This document shows, piece by piece, positions 7,427-15,040 of a stretch of DNA of 64,000 bases (position 1 is the stretch's first letter; each line of letters starts with the position of its first letter). Source of the stretch: Litorilinea aerophila (GTDB lineage: Bacteria; Chloroflexota; Anaerolineae; Caldilineales; Caldilineaceae); assembly GCF_006569185.2 (NCBI RefSeq), contig NZ_VIGC02000006.1, forward strand, positions 62,001 to 126,000. The letters are read 5' to 3'. Below the pieces are notes generated by a model. The model saw only the letters and a list, made by a program, of their open reading frames with translations, ran no database searches and was not told the origin of the DNA. The position numbers and the translations under genes were made by a program.

Positions 7427-10400
7427 ATGTCCCCGACCCATCTCCCGGACAGCTCCCACGCCGAGCCCGTCCCCCTGACCTGCCCTGCCTGCGGCCACGC
7501 CTTCCACTTCCAGCTCTGGCTCATCGTGGATGGGGCCGCGCGGCCCGACCTGCTGGAACAGGCCCGAGAGGGCGCCCTGCACCGTGTGACCTGCCCCCAA
7601 TGCGGTCACGCATGGGAAGAGGACGCGCCCCTGCTGATTTTTACCCCACCCACCGCGGGTGAGGGCGAGGCATCGCCTCACCCCACGGCGCGCGGGATCC
7701 CGCCCCTGCTCTTTTCCCCTGCGCAAAGCACCACCGCCGAACAGGACCGGGAGCAGGCCGCCGGGCTGCTGGCCCGCCTGCGGGAGCGCCTGGGCGACGC
7801 CTGGCAGGACGAGTGGGTGGCGGACGGCTTGTCAGCCGTTCCCCGGCCGCTGCTACCCCTGGCCCTGGACGATGACCCCGAAGCGGCCCTGCGCCGGCTG
7901 GCGGAGCAGATGCAGCGGGAAATCGAGCGGCTGCAGGAGGAGAATCCCGACGCCCACCGCCGGTTGGAAGAGTCCGCCCGCGAGCTTGCAGAGGAGCCGG
8001 CAGGGGCGCCGGACCTGGCCTCTCTCCTCCAGGCCTTTATCAACGCCGACACCTGGGCCGAGTCCCGGCGCATCGTCGAGCAGCACCCCGAACTGCTGAG
8101 CGACGAGGCCGACGCCCTGCTGGGCCAACTGCTGGACGCCGCCCGTATCCAGGGGGACGACCGCGCCGTGGGCATCTTCGAAGAACACCGCGCCCTGCTG
8201 CGCCGTTGCCGGGAGGTGGGGGTGGAGCAAGCGTTCGCCGAAAAGGTAGGGGCGCAGGGCCGTGCGTCTTTACCCCCCGAGCTTGGGGCCATCCTGCAGG
8301 AACTGGCCCGGCCGGCCGGGATCCTCGATATGCCCCGCCGGGTGGAGCTGTGCCGTCGCGGCCTTACCCTGACCGATCGAACTACATTGCCGGAACTATG
8401 GGCCGCACTCCAGGGTAAACTGGGCAACAGCCTGGCTCAGAACCCGCTCGGCAATCGGGCGGAGAACATCGAGCAGGCCATAGGGCACTACCGGGCGGCG
8501 CTGGAGGTGATGACCCGGGAGGCGATGCCGGTGGAGTGGGCGACGACGATGATGAACCTGGCGAACGCCTACCGTAACCGCATCCGTGGGGAGCGGGCGG
8601 AGAACATCGAGCAGGCCATAGGGCACTACCGGGCGGCGCTGGAGGTGAGGACCCGGGAGGCGATGCCGGTGGAGTGGGCGACGACGATGATGAACCTGGC
8701 GAACGCCTACTATTCCCGCATCCGTGGGGAGCGGGCGGAGAACATCGAGCAGGCCATAGGGCACTACCGGGCGGCGCTGGAGGTGATGACCCGGGAGGCG
8801 ATGCCGGTGGAGTGGGCGCAGACCGTGAACAACCTGGCGACCGCCTACTATTCCCGCATCCGTGGGGAGCGGGCGGAGAACATCGAGCAGGCCATAGGGC
8901 ACTACCGGGCGGCGCTGGAGGTGAGGACCCGGGAGGCGATGCCGGATGACCATCGTCGCGTGCAGCGCAGCCTGGCTCGCCTCCACGTCGAGCGTCATGC
9001 GTGGGAAGAGGCAGTGACTTCGGCTCGCGCAGCGTTGGAGGTGACCGACCTGCTCTACCGCGCGGCGCCCACGCCCGAAGCCCGCCAGGCGCAACTGGCC
9101 GAAACCCAGTCCATGCCGGCTTTGCTGGCCTTCGCCCTTGCTCGCATCGCTGAAAACGACCCATCCAGACTGAAAGAAGCCGTGTTGGCTTTGGAACGTC
9201 ATCGCGCCCGCTGGTTGGCCGAAGCCCTGGCTCTGCGCACGGAACAACCACCCACCGTGCCCCAGGCGGTGTGGAATGTCTTTGATGGCCGGCGGAGCCG
9301 AGTTCGTGAGCTGGTGACCGAGGCGCAATTGCCCGATGGAACGCCGGGAAAGCGCGACTTTCTGATCTTAAGTGAGCTGCTGCGCGCAGCCCGAGACGAA
9401 CTTGATGCAGCCATCGAGCAGGTCCGGAGATATGCGCCCGACTTCATGCCCGAACCCACCTTCGCCGCCGTTCAGCAGGCCGCCCAGGACGCCCCCCTGG
9501 CCTACCTCCTCGCCACCTCTGCCGGCGGCCTGGCCCTCGTCGTGCTCCCTGAAGGTGGGAACGCCGACGGCGTCCTCCCCGTCTGGCTGCCCGATTTGAC
9601 CGGGGAGCAGGTGCGGCATCATGTGGAAGGTCCCAGCAGCCGCCACTATGGTGGCTATCTGGGTGCCTACTGGCGCTGGCAGCGTAGCCTGCACGGCGAA
9701 ACGTCGCCCCAGGAGCGCCAAAATGCCCTTGACGACTGGTTGGAAACCTTGAACACCACCACCCGCTGGCTTTGGGACGTGGCCATGGGCCCGCTGATCG
9801 CCCGCCTGCACGCAGCAGGGGCCAGGGAAGCTGTATTGGTGCCCACCGGCCTGCTGGGGCTGCTTCCCCTCCACGCAGCCTGGACGCCCGACGACAATGC
9901 AGCCACCGGCCGGCGGTACGCGCTGGATGAGCTCCCCCTCCGCTACACGCCCTCCGCCCTGGCCCTGCTGGCCGCGCGGGAAATGGCTGCCCGCGCCCCC
10001 GCCGACCGGCTGCTTCAAGTGGTGGAGCCCCAGCCCACCAGTGCCTCTCCCCTGCCGGCCGCCCGTGAAGAAGCCAGGGCCGTGCGCGCTGCCTGGCCCG
10101 GCGGGTACACATCCCGCTGGCATGCCGCCGCCACCTGGACGGAAGTGCGGGCCCGGCTGCTGGAGCACACGGTTTTCCACTTCAACGGCCATGCCTTTGC
10201 CGGGTGGCAAGAACCCCTGGCTGGCGGCCTCCTGCTGGCCCACGACCGGGTCCTGAGCGTGGCCGATTGGCAGGAACTGGCGGTGCAGATGCGGCTGGCG
10301 GTCCTCTCTGCCTGCGAGACGGGCGTACCCGGCCTGGAACTTCCGGATGAGGTGATCGGGCTCCCCGCGGCCCTGCTCCAGGCCGGCTGCGCCGGGGTGG

Positions 10401-10585
10401 TGACCTCCCTCTGGAGCGTGCTGGCTGTCAGCACGGCCCGGCTCATGGCCCACTTCTATCAAGCCTGGCAGCGCGAGGGGCTTTCCCTACCCCAGGCCCT
10501 GCGCCGGGCGCAGATGCGCCTGCGGGATGAGGACGGCTATGCCCACCCCTTTTTCTGGGCCGCCTTCACCTACACGGGGGTGTAA
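7427..10585 (+). CDS. Zinc-ribbon / TPR / CHAT-domain caspase-like protease
   Basis: A 1052-residue protein in three parts. The N-terminus has two C-P-x-C-G-H knuckles (LTCPACGHAFHF and VTCPQCGHAW, about residues 17-60), likely one zinc ribbon. The middle is helical and includes 3.5 nearly identical 46-residue TPR-type repeats (unit starting ENIEQAIGHYRAALEV, about residues 345-506). The C-terminus is a CHAT domain of the caspase clan with the catalytic pair visible: His922 in HFNGHA and Cys963 in LSACETG, followed by GLPAALLQAGCAGVVTSLWSV. CHAT proteases act in self-recognition and conflict systems, cleaving partner proteins when TPR sensors are triggered; that role here is inferred. The start is set by GAGGAG at 7415-7420. 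It leads a three-gene rightward operon. Confidence 0.88.
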   Translation: MSPTHLPDSSHAEPVPLTCPACGHAFHFQLWLIVDGAARPDLLEQAREGALHRVTCPQCGHAWEEDAPLLIFTPPTAGEGEASPHPTARGIPPLLFSPAQSTTAEQDREQAAGLLARLRERLGDAWQDEWVADGLSAVPRPLLPLALDDDPEAALRRLAEQMQREIERLQEENPDAHRRLEESARELAEEPAGAPDLASLLQAFINADTWAESRRIVEQHPELLSDEADALLGQLLDAARIQGDDRAVGIFEEHRALLRRCREVGVEQAFAEKVGAQGRASLPPELGAILQELARPAGILDMPRRVELCRRGLTLTDRTTLPELWAALQGKLGNSLAQNPLGNRAENIEQAIGHYRAALEVMTREAMPVEWATTMMNLANAYRNRIRGERAENIEQAIGHYRAALEVRTREAMPVEWATTMMNLANAYYSRIRGERAENIEQAIGHYRAALEVMTREAMPVEWAQTVNNLATAYYSRIRGERAENIEQAIGHYRAALEVRTREAMPDDHRRVQRSLARLHVERHAWEEAVTSARAALEVTDLLYRAAPTPEARQAQLAETQSMPALLAFALARIAENDPSRLKEAVLALERHRARWLAEALALRTEQPPTVPQAVWNVFDGRRSRVRELVTEAQLPDGTPGKRDFLILSELLRAARDELDAAIEQVRRYAPDFMPEPTFAAVQQAAQDAPLAYLLATSAGGLALVVLPEGGNADGVLPVWLPDLTGEQVRHHVEGPSSRHYGGYLGAYWRWQRSLHGETSPQERQNALDDWLETLNTTTRWLWDVAMGPLIARLHAAGAREAVLVPTGLLGLLPLHAAWTPDDNAATGRRYALDELPLRYTPSALALLAAREMAARAPADRLLQVVEPQPTSASPLPAAREEARAVRAAWPGGYTSRWHAAATWTEVRARLLEHTVFHFNGHAFAGWQEPLAGGLLLAHDRVLSVADWQELAVQMRLAVLSACETGVPGLELPDEVIGLPAALLQAGCAGVVTSLWSVLAVSTARLMAHFYQAWQREGLSLPQALRRAQMRLRDEDGYAHPFFWAAFTYTGV
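8456..8945 (+). repeat. 138-bp tandem repeat encoding TPR units, about 3.5 copies
   Basis: The phrase GGAGAACATCGAGCAGGCC recurs at 8461, 8599, 8737 and 8875, exactly 138 bp (46 codons) apart. The copies are almost identical in DNA, not only in protein, with only a few differences (for example GTGATGACC against GTGAGGACC). This implies recent duplication or gene conversion and a copy number that could vary between strains. Confidence 0.95.
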
Positions 10586-10647
10586 GCATTGTAGGTCCGG
10601 TGCAAGACAATCGGCATAAGATTGTGCAAAACCAGGAGAAATCCACC

Positions 10648-10968
10648 ATGACCGACCAGGATGTGAAACGGTTGCGGGAAGTAATGCAGGAAGCGGACCT
10701 CACCCCAGAACAGCGGGAGGAGGCGGAGGCGCTGTTGGCACAGGCGGAGGAGGGCGATGAACTGGCCCGCATCAAGGCGCGGGAACTGATGCGCGTGGCG
10801 GGCTATGCGCCGCCCCTGGGGGAGGATCCACCCCAGGAGCCCGGTCCCCGCTACGTCTGCCCCCAGGATCCGGCCCACTACGCGGTCTACCTGACGAGCG
10901 CCGGCCTGGAGCTCATCTGCCCGGAGCACGAGGTGGCGCTGGTGCCGGACCCTACCGGCAAAGGCTAG
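10648..10968 (+). CDS. Small Cys/His-containing protein of the CHAT cassette, function unknown
   Basis: A 106-residue protein starting MTDQDVKRLREVMQ, with AGGAG 10 bases before the ATG; the ATG at 10600 is upstream of that site and less likely. The first 50 residues form a charged helix pair rich in Glu (EQREEAEALLAQAEEGDELARIKARELM). The C-terminus has YVCPQDPAHYAVYLTSAGLELICPEH, a C-x5-H...C-x2-H pattern that may bind zinc. It lies 62 bp after the CHAT gene and 3 bp before the membrane-protein gene. I infer it is an adaptor or substrate in the cassette; there is no recognised family. Confidence 0.7.
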   Translation: MTDQDVKRLREVMQEADLTPEQREEAEALLAQAEEGDELARIKARELMRVAGYAPPLGEDPPQEPGPRYVCPQDPAHYAVYLTSAGLELICPEHEVALVPDPTGKG

Positions 10969-10971
10969 CCC

Positions 10972-11847
10972 ATGTTCGGCAGCAAGTTTTGGGACCAGGT
11001 GGCTACGGGCGTGGCCCAGCGTTGGGTGGACCGCCTCTTCAGCCCGGCGTTGCTCTTTTGGGCAGGTGGTCTGCTGGCCTGGGCCCAGGCCCACGACTGG
11101 GCCGCCGCGGTGGGTCGCCTGCGCGCCGCCACCGATGTGGAGCAGATCCTGCTGGCCGTGGGGGGTATCATAATCGTGGCCGGGTCTGCGGCCGCGGTCG
11201 AGCAGTTGCAGAAGCCCGTGCTGCGCCTGCTGGAAGGGTACGGCTGGCCAGCCTGGCTGCTCCGGCGGCGCCGGCGCCAGCTTCGCAGGGGTCGCCTCAA
11301 GGAGATGCGGCTACGCCATGCGGCTTTGGGCCAGCGCTTCGCCCAGCTCTCGCCGGAGGAGCTGGCGGAGTATGGCCGATTGGATGAGGAGCTGCGCACC
11401 TACCCGGGCGACCGCCGGCTGCTGCCCACCCGGCTGGGCAACCTCCTGCGGGCCGCGGAAGATCATGCCTGGGAGCGCTATGGCCTGGCCACCCGTGCGG
11501 TCTGGCCCTCCTTGTGGCTCTTGCTGCCAGAAGCGACCCGGAGCGAACTCGTCGCGGCCCGCCTACGGCTGGACCGGGCTATCGGCCTCTGGTTGTGGAG
11601 CCTGCTGTTTTTGGTGTGGACAGTGTGGGTCTGGTGGGCGCTGGTGGTGGCGGTGGCAGGCGCCTGGTGGGCCTATGGGCAGGCCCTCCAGGCCGGTGGC
11701 GTCTACGGCGAGCTCTTGCGCGCCGCCTTCAACGTGCACCGCTTCTCCCTCTACGATGCCCTGGGCTTGCGTCCACCGCCTCTGGATCAGGAGCGAAAGT
11801 GGGGCCGGCAGCTCACCAACTACCTGGGCCGCGGTTTTCTACCTTGA
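10972..11847 (+). CDS. Membrane protein of the CHAT cassette, function unknown
   Basis: A 291-residue protein. Hydrophobic segments lie at about residues 24-38, 60-78 and 195-232 (IGLWLWSLLFLVWTVWVWWALVVAVAGAWWAYG), enough for three to four TM helices. Between them is a basic, Arg-rich cytoplasmic stretch (LLRRRRRQLRRGRLKEMRLRHA). The phrase TRLGNLLRAAEDHAWERYGL...WPSLWLLLP resembles a conserved segment of uncharacterised membrane proteins in Actinobacteria and Chloroflexota. It begins 3 bp after the small Cys/His gene, so it is surely co-transcribed. A membrane effector or anchor for the CHAT protease is an inference. Confidence 0.7.
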   Translation: MFGSKFWDQVATGVAQRWVDRLFSPALLFWAGGLLAWAQAHDWAAAVGRLRAATDVEQILLAVGGIIIVAGSAAAVEQLQKPVLRLLEGYGWPAWLLRRRRRQLRRGRLKEMRLRHAALGQRFAQLSPEELAEYGRLDEELRTYPGDRRLLPTRLGNLLRAAEDHAWERYGLATRAVWPSLWLLLPEATRSELVAARLRLDRAIGLWLWSLLFLVWTVWVWWALVVAVAGAWWAYGQALQAGGVYGELLRAAFNVHRFSLYDALGLRPPPLDQERKWGRQLTNYLGRGFLP

Positions 11848-11883
11848 TTGGCCGCCCACTCAACGGGATGGCGCCGGACGCGA

Positions 11884-12190
11884 GGGGGCGGGCCCCTGTG
11901 CCCGCCCGCTGTCCCCAGCCGCGACGGGACACCGATTCCTGTAGGGGCGGGGCTTGCCCCGCCCGATGTCCCCACACCCGGGCAGACGAAGGAATGGCGA
12001 CGGCTGCGCTATATGTAGGGGCGAATAATTATTCGCCCCTACCGCAGGTGCGGTCTCCGGCCGCACGGTGATGTCGGGGCCGGGTGGCCACCACCGGCGG
12101 GCCAGAGACCCGCCCTACGTACCCATGGCGTCCAATCCGCGCGGATAGCGGCCATGTCCCGTCGGGGCGGGCCTCTGTGCCCGCCCGTTG
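11884..12190. repeat. Palindromic repeat array A (G+C-rich, intergenic)
   Basis: The 419-bp space before vapB carries at least five hairpin units. These are an 8-bp-arm palindrome at 11886-11907, a 9-bp-arm one at 11945-11964, a perfect 26-bp palindrome at 12016-12041 (TAGGGGCGAATAA and its complement), a shorter one at 12049-12066 and another at about 12166-12187. Most start with GTAGGGGCG. The spacers (for example CAGCCGCGACGGGACACCGA) are shared with array B at 13051-13454. I see no gene here. Confidence 0.85.
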
Positions 12191-12194
12191 TCGC

Positions 12195-12224
12195 TTGTCT
12201 CGTGAGGTCTCATCGCTGTACAAT
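12195..12224 (+). promoter_or_regulatory. Promoter of vapBC
   Basis: TTGTCT (12195-12200), an 18-bp spacer and TACAAT (12219-12224), 42 bases before the vapB ATG. VapBC pairs normally repress their own promoter; no operator was assigned. Confidence 0.5.
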
Positions 12225-12266
12225 ATGACCCCATCTGAATAGAGATGGACTGGGGAGACTGATGCC

Positions 12267-12542
12267 ATGGAAGAAGCAACCGTTGGAATTCGCGAATTCA
12301 AAGCACGGCTTAGCCGCTATTTGCGGCGGGTCAAGGCTGGCGAAACGGTTCTCATCACCGAACGGGGGAAGCCGGTCGGCCGTGTGGTGCCCGTCCAGCC
12401 CGGGGCGGAGGAACGCACCCGGACACTCACCCACCTGGGTATGCTCGCCTGGGATGGCCATCATCTGCAAGCCCTCACGCCGCCGGCCCGCCTGCGCCGC
12501 CACCCCACTGTGGCCGACTTGCTCCTGGAGGATCGTCGGTGA
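12267..12542 (+). CDS. vapB: VapB-type antitoxin, Phd/YefM (prevent-host-death) family
   Basis: A 91-residue protein. The start VGIREFKARLSRYLRRVKAGETVLITERGKPVGRVVP is the Phd/YefM antitoxin DNA-binding fold. The C-terminal tail (TVADLLLEDRR) is the extended segment that wraps the toxin. ATG at 12267 has GGGGAG at 12252-12257. The stop TGA overlaps the GTG start of the toxin gene (GTGA), so translation is coupled. Confidence 0.88.
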   Translation: MEEATVGIREFKARLSRYLRRVKAGETVLITERGKPVGRVVPVQPGAEERTRTLTHLGMLAWDGHHLQALTPPARLRRHPTVADLLLEDRR

Positions 12543-13006
12543 TCCTCTACCTGGACGCCAGCGCCTTTGTTAAGCGGTACGTAGCCGAGGCAGGCTCTGA
12601 ACAGGTCGGCGAGGCCATTGCACAGGCAGAGCTGGTAGGTACGGCCATGATCAGTCGCGCTGAAGTTGCGGCTGCCCTGGCCAAGGCCATGCGCATGGGA
12701 ATGCTGGAGATGGAGGAAACCCGTACAGCCTTGCAGATCTTTCGCCGGGAATGGCCTCACCTGGTGCGAGTGCCCATTACAGAAACGGTGGTGGCCCGCG
12801 CTGATAGTTTAGCCTGGGAATACGGTTTGCGGGGTTATGATGCCGTTCATCTGGCTTCAGCATTGATCTGGCAGGAGATGGTGGGAGAGCCAGTGACGCT
12901 GAGCGCCTTCGATCTTCGCCTCTGGCAGGCCGCGGTCCGGGCTGGCCTCTCGCCACACCCCGATGATCTGCCAGCTCTGCTGGCTTCGTGGCAACGAGCA
13001 TCGTAG
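12539..13006 (+). CDS. vapC: VapC-type PIN-domain ribonuclease toxin
   Basis: A 155-residue PIN-domain protein starting with GTG. The acidic active-site residues are visible: Asp in MILYLDASAFVKRYV, Glu in MISRAEVAAAL, Asp in YGLRGYDAVHLASAL and Asp in LSAFDLRL. VapC toxins cleave tRNA or rRNA with Mg ions and are held by VapB. Its start overlaps vapB by 4 bp. The pair sits between two palindrome arrays, which may mark a recombination-prone site. Confidence 0.9.
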   Translation: MILYLDASAFVKRYVAEAGSEQVGEAIAQAELVGTAMISRAEVAAALAKAMRMGMLEMEETRTALQIFRREWPHLVRVPITETVVARADSLAWEYGLRGYDAVHLASALIWQEMVGEPVTLSAFDLRLWQAAVRAGLSPHPDDLPALLASWQRAS

Positions 13007-13050
13007 GCTCCACCTCCGCATCCGCCTGATCCGAAGGGGATCGGGCTTCC

Positions 13051-13454
13051 GTAGGTGCGGTCTCCGGCCGCACGGTGGCGCCAAACCCGTGCGGGCGAAG
13101 GGACGGCGCTGGTTCCCGTAGGGGCGGGCCCCCGTGCCCGCCCGATGGTGCCAGCCGCGACAGGACACCCATACCCGTAGGGGCGGCCCCCAGCCGCCCG
13201 CTGTCGCCACACCCAGGCACGTGAAGGGAGGACGACGGATGCGCCGTATGTAGGGGCGAATCATGATTCGCCCTGCCGCCTACCACGTGGTGCCGGTTCC
13301 CGTAGGGGCGGGCCCCCGTGCCCGCCCGATGGTGCCAGCCGCGACAGGACACCGATTCCTGTAGGGGCGGGGCTTGCCCCGCCCGTTGTCGCCACACCCA
13401 GGCGGGTGAAGAAATGGCGCTGGTTCCCGTCGGGGCGGGCCGCCGTGCCCGCCC
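13051..13454. repeat. Palindromic repeat array B (seven hairpin units, 52-73 bp apart)
   Basis: Seven imperfect palindromes of 23-26 bp start at 13051, 13118, 13177, 13250, 13302, 13361 and 13429. Almost all begin GTAGGGGCG or a close variant and end CGCCC. Spacers alternate between two recurring types (one with GCCAGCCGCGACAGGACACC, one with GTCGCCACACCCAGGCGGG) that also occur in array A. The unit structure is mosaic and each palindrome has a different middle. It fills most of the 594 bp between vapC and purB; I see no gene in it. Confidence 0.9.
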
Positions 13455-13527
13455 GCCGCCAGGGCCGGGGCGACCGGTACGCCCACCTGGACGGGCCGGC
13501 GATGTGGGGATCAGCCCAGGCTTCGTG

Positions 13528-13533
13528 TACAAT
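13528..13533 (+). promoter_or_regulatory. Possible -10 element for purB
   Basis: TACAAT lies 67 bases before the purB start, just after repeat array B. No convincing -35 box is present at the right distance, so this is weak. Confidence 0.3.
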
Positions 13534-13600
13534 GGAGGGGACATGCTGCATCCCATGCAAACCGGCGGCAAGATCGCCGTCCAACCTGGAACTGAGGCGC

Positions 13601-15025
13601 ATGAACACCTTCGACCACGAAACCTATCTCTCACCGGTGACCTGGCGCTACGGCAGCGAGGCCATGCGCCGGATCTGGAGCGAGGCCGAAAAGCGCCGCC
13701 TCCTGCGCCGCTTCTGGGTCGCGCTGGCCACAGCCCAACATGAGGCCGGCCTGGTCTCCGCCGAACAGCTCGCCGACCTGCGGGCCCACCAGGACGACAT
13801 CGACATCCAGCGGGCCGCCGAGATCGAACGGGAAATCCACCACGACCTCATGGCCGAAATCCGCACCTACGCGGAACAATGCCCCATCGGCGGGTCCATC
13901 ATCCACCTGGGCGCCACCTCCATGGATGTGGAGGACAACGTGGATGCCCTGCGCCTGCGCCAGGCGCTGGACCTCATCCTGGTGGAGCTGGAAGTCCTCT
14001 TGGACCTTCTGGCCCAGCGCATCGACCAGGAGGCGGAGACCCCCGCCATGGCCTTCACCCACATCCAGCCTGCAGAACCCACCACCGTGGGCTACCGCCT
14101 GGCCCAGTATGGCCAGGACCTCCTCGCCGACCTCCAGGAGCTGCGCCGGGTGCGGGCCAACCTGCGGGGCAAGGGGCTCAAGGGCGCGGTGGGCACCAGC
14201 GCCAGCTACGCCCAGCTCCTGGAAGGCACCGGGTGGACCGCCCGGCAGCTGGAGGAGCGGGTGATGGCCGAGCTGGGGCTGGAGGCCTTCCCCGTGGCCA
14301 CCCAGACCTACCCCCGCAAGCAGGACTGGCTGGTCCTCAACGCCCTGGCCGGCCTCTGCGCCAGCCTGCACAAATTCGCCTTCGACCTGCGCATCCTCCA
14401 GAGCCCACCCTTCGGCGAGTGGAGCGAGCCCTTCGGCGCCCGGCAGGTGGGCTCCAGCGCCATGCCCTTCAAGCGCAACCCCATCCACGCCGAGAACATC
14501 GACAGCCTGACCCGCCTGGTGGCCGCGCTGCCCCGGGTGACCTGGGACAACGCCGCGCTCAGCCTGCTGGAACGCACCCTGGACGACTCCGGCAACCGGC
14601 GGCTGGTGCTGCCCGAGGCCTTCCTGCTGACCGACGAAGTGGTGCGCCGGGCCCGCCGCCTGGTGGAAGGCCTCAACATCTGGCCCGGCCCCACGGCCCG
14701 CAACCTGCAAAACTACGGCGTCTTCGCCGCCACCGAGCGGGTGCTCATGGCCGCGGTGCGGGCCGGCGGCGACCGCCAGGAGCTCCACGAGGTGATCCGG
14801 GAGCATAGCCTGGCCGCCTGGCAGGCCCTCCAGGCAGGCCAGGAGAATCCCCTGGTCTCCCTTCTGGCCACGGACCCCCGCATCACCCGCTACGTGCCGG
14901 CCACCCAGATCCCGGCCCTGATGGATGCCTCCGGCCATGTGGGCGACGCACCGGAGCGGGCCCGCCAGATGGCCGAAGCCATCCGCGCCGCCCTGGCCGA
15001 GCCCCTCCCCCAGCGGGCCGGCTGA
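13601..15025 (+). CDS. purB: Adenylosuccinate lyase
   Basis: A 474-residue member of the fumarase/aspartase superfamily. It cleaves SAICAR to AICAR and adenylosuccinate to AMP plus fumarate in purine synthesis. Motifs: YLSPVTWRYGSEAMRRIWSE at the start (as in purB), HLGATSMDVEDN (T-S-x-D-x-x-D/E-N), TPAMAFTHIQPAEPTTVGYR with the catalytic His, and the signature GSSAMPFKRNPIHAENI. The ATG at 13601 starts just before the conserved N-terminus; the frame is open further upstream only through repeat array B. The length fits the eukaryote-like longer class. Confidence 0.92.
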   Translation: MNTFDHETYLSPVTWRYGSEAMRRIWSEAEKRRLLRRFWVALATAQHEAGLVSAEQLADLRAHQDDIDIQRAAEIEREIHHDLMAEIRTYAEQCPIGGSIIHLGATSMDVEDNVDALRLRQALDLILVELEVLLDLLAQRIDQEAETPAMAFTHIQPAEPTTVGYRLAQYGQDLLADLQELRRVRANLRGKGLKGAVGTSASYAQLLEGTGWTARQLEERVMAELGLEAFPVATQTYPRKQDWLVLNALAGLCASLHKFAFDLRILQSPPFGEWSEPFGARQVGSSAMPFKRNPIHAENIDSLTRLVAALPRVTWDNAALSLLERTLDDSGNRRLVLPEAFLLTDEVVRRARRLVEGLNIWPGPTARNLQNYGVFAATERVLMAAVRAGGDRQELHEVIREHSLAAWQALQAGQENPLVSLLATDPRITRYVPATQIPALMDASGHVGDAPERARQMAEAIRAALAEPLPQRAG

Positions 15026-15040
15026 GCCCCTGCCGTGACC

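Noticed and set aside
13051-13454. Possible CRISPR array
   Set aside because: Regular spacing and repeated palindromes look CRISPR-like, but the palindromes differ in their centres, the spacers themselves recur in two types, lengths vary, and no cas gene is present.
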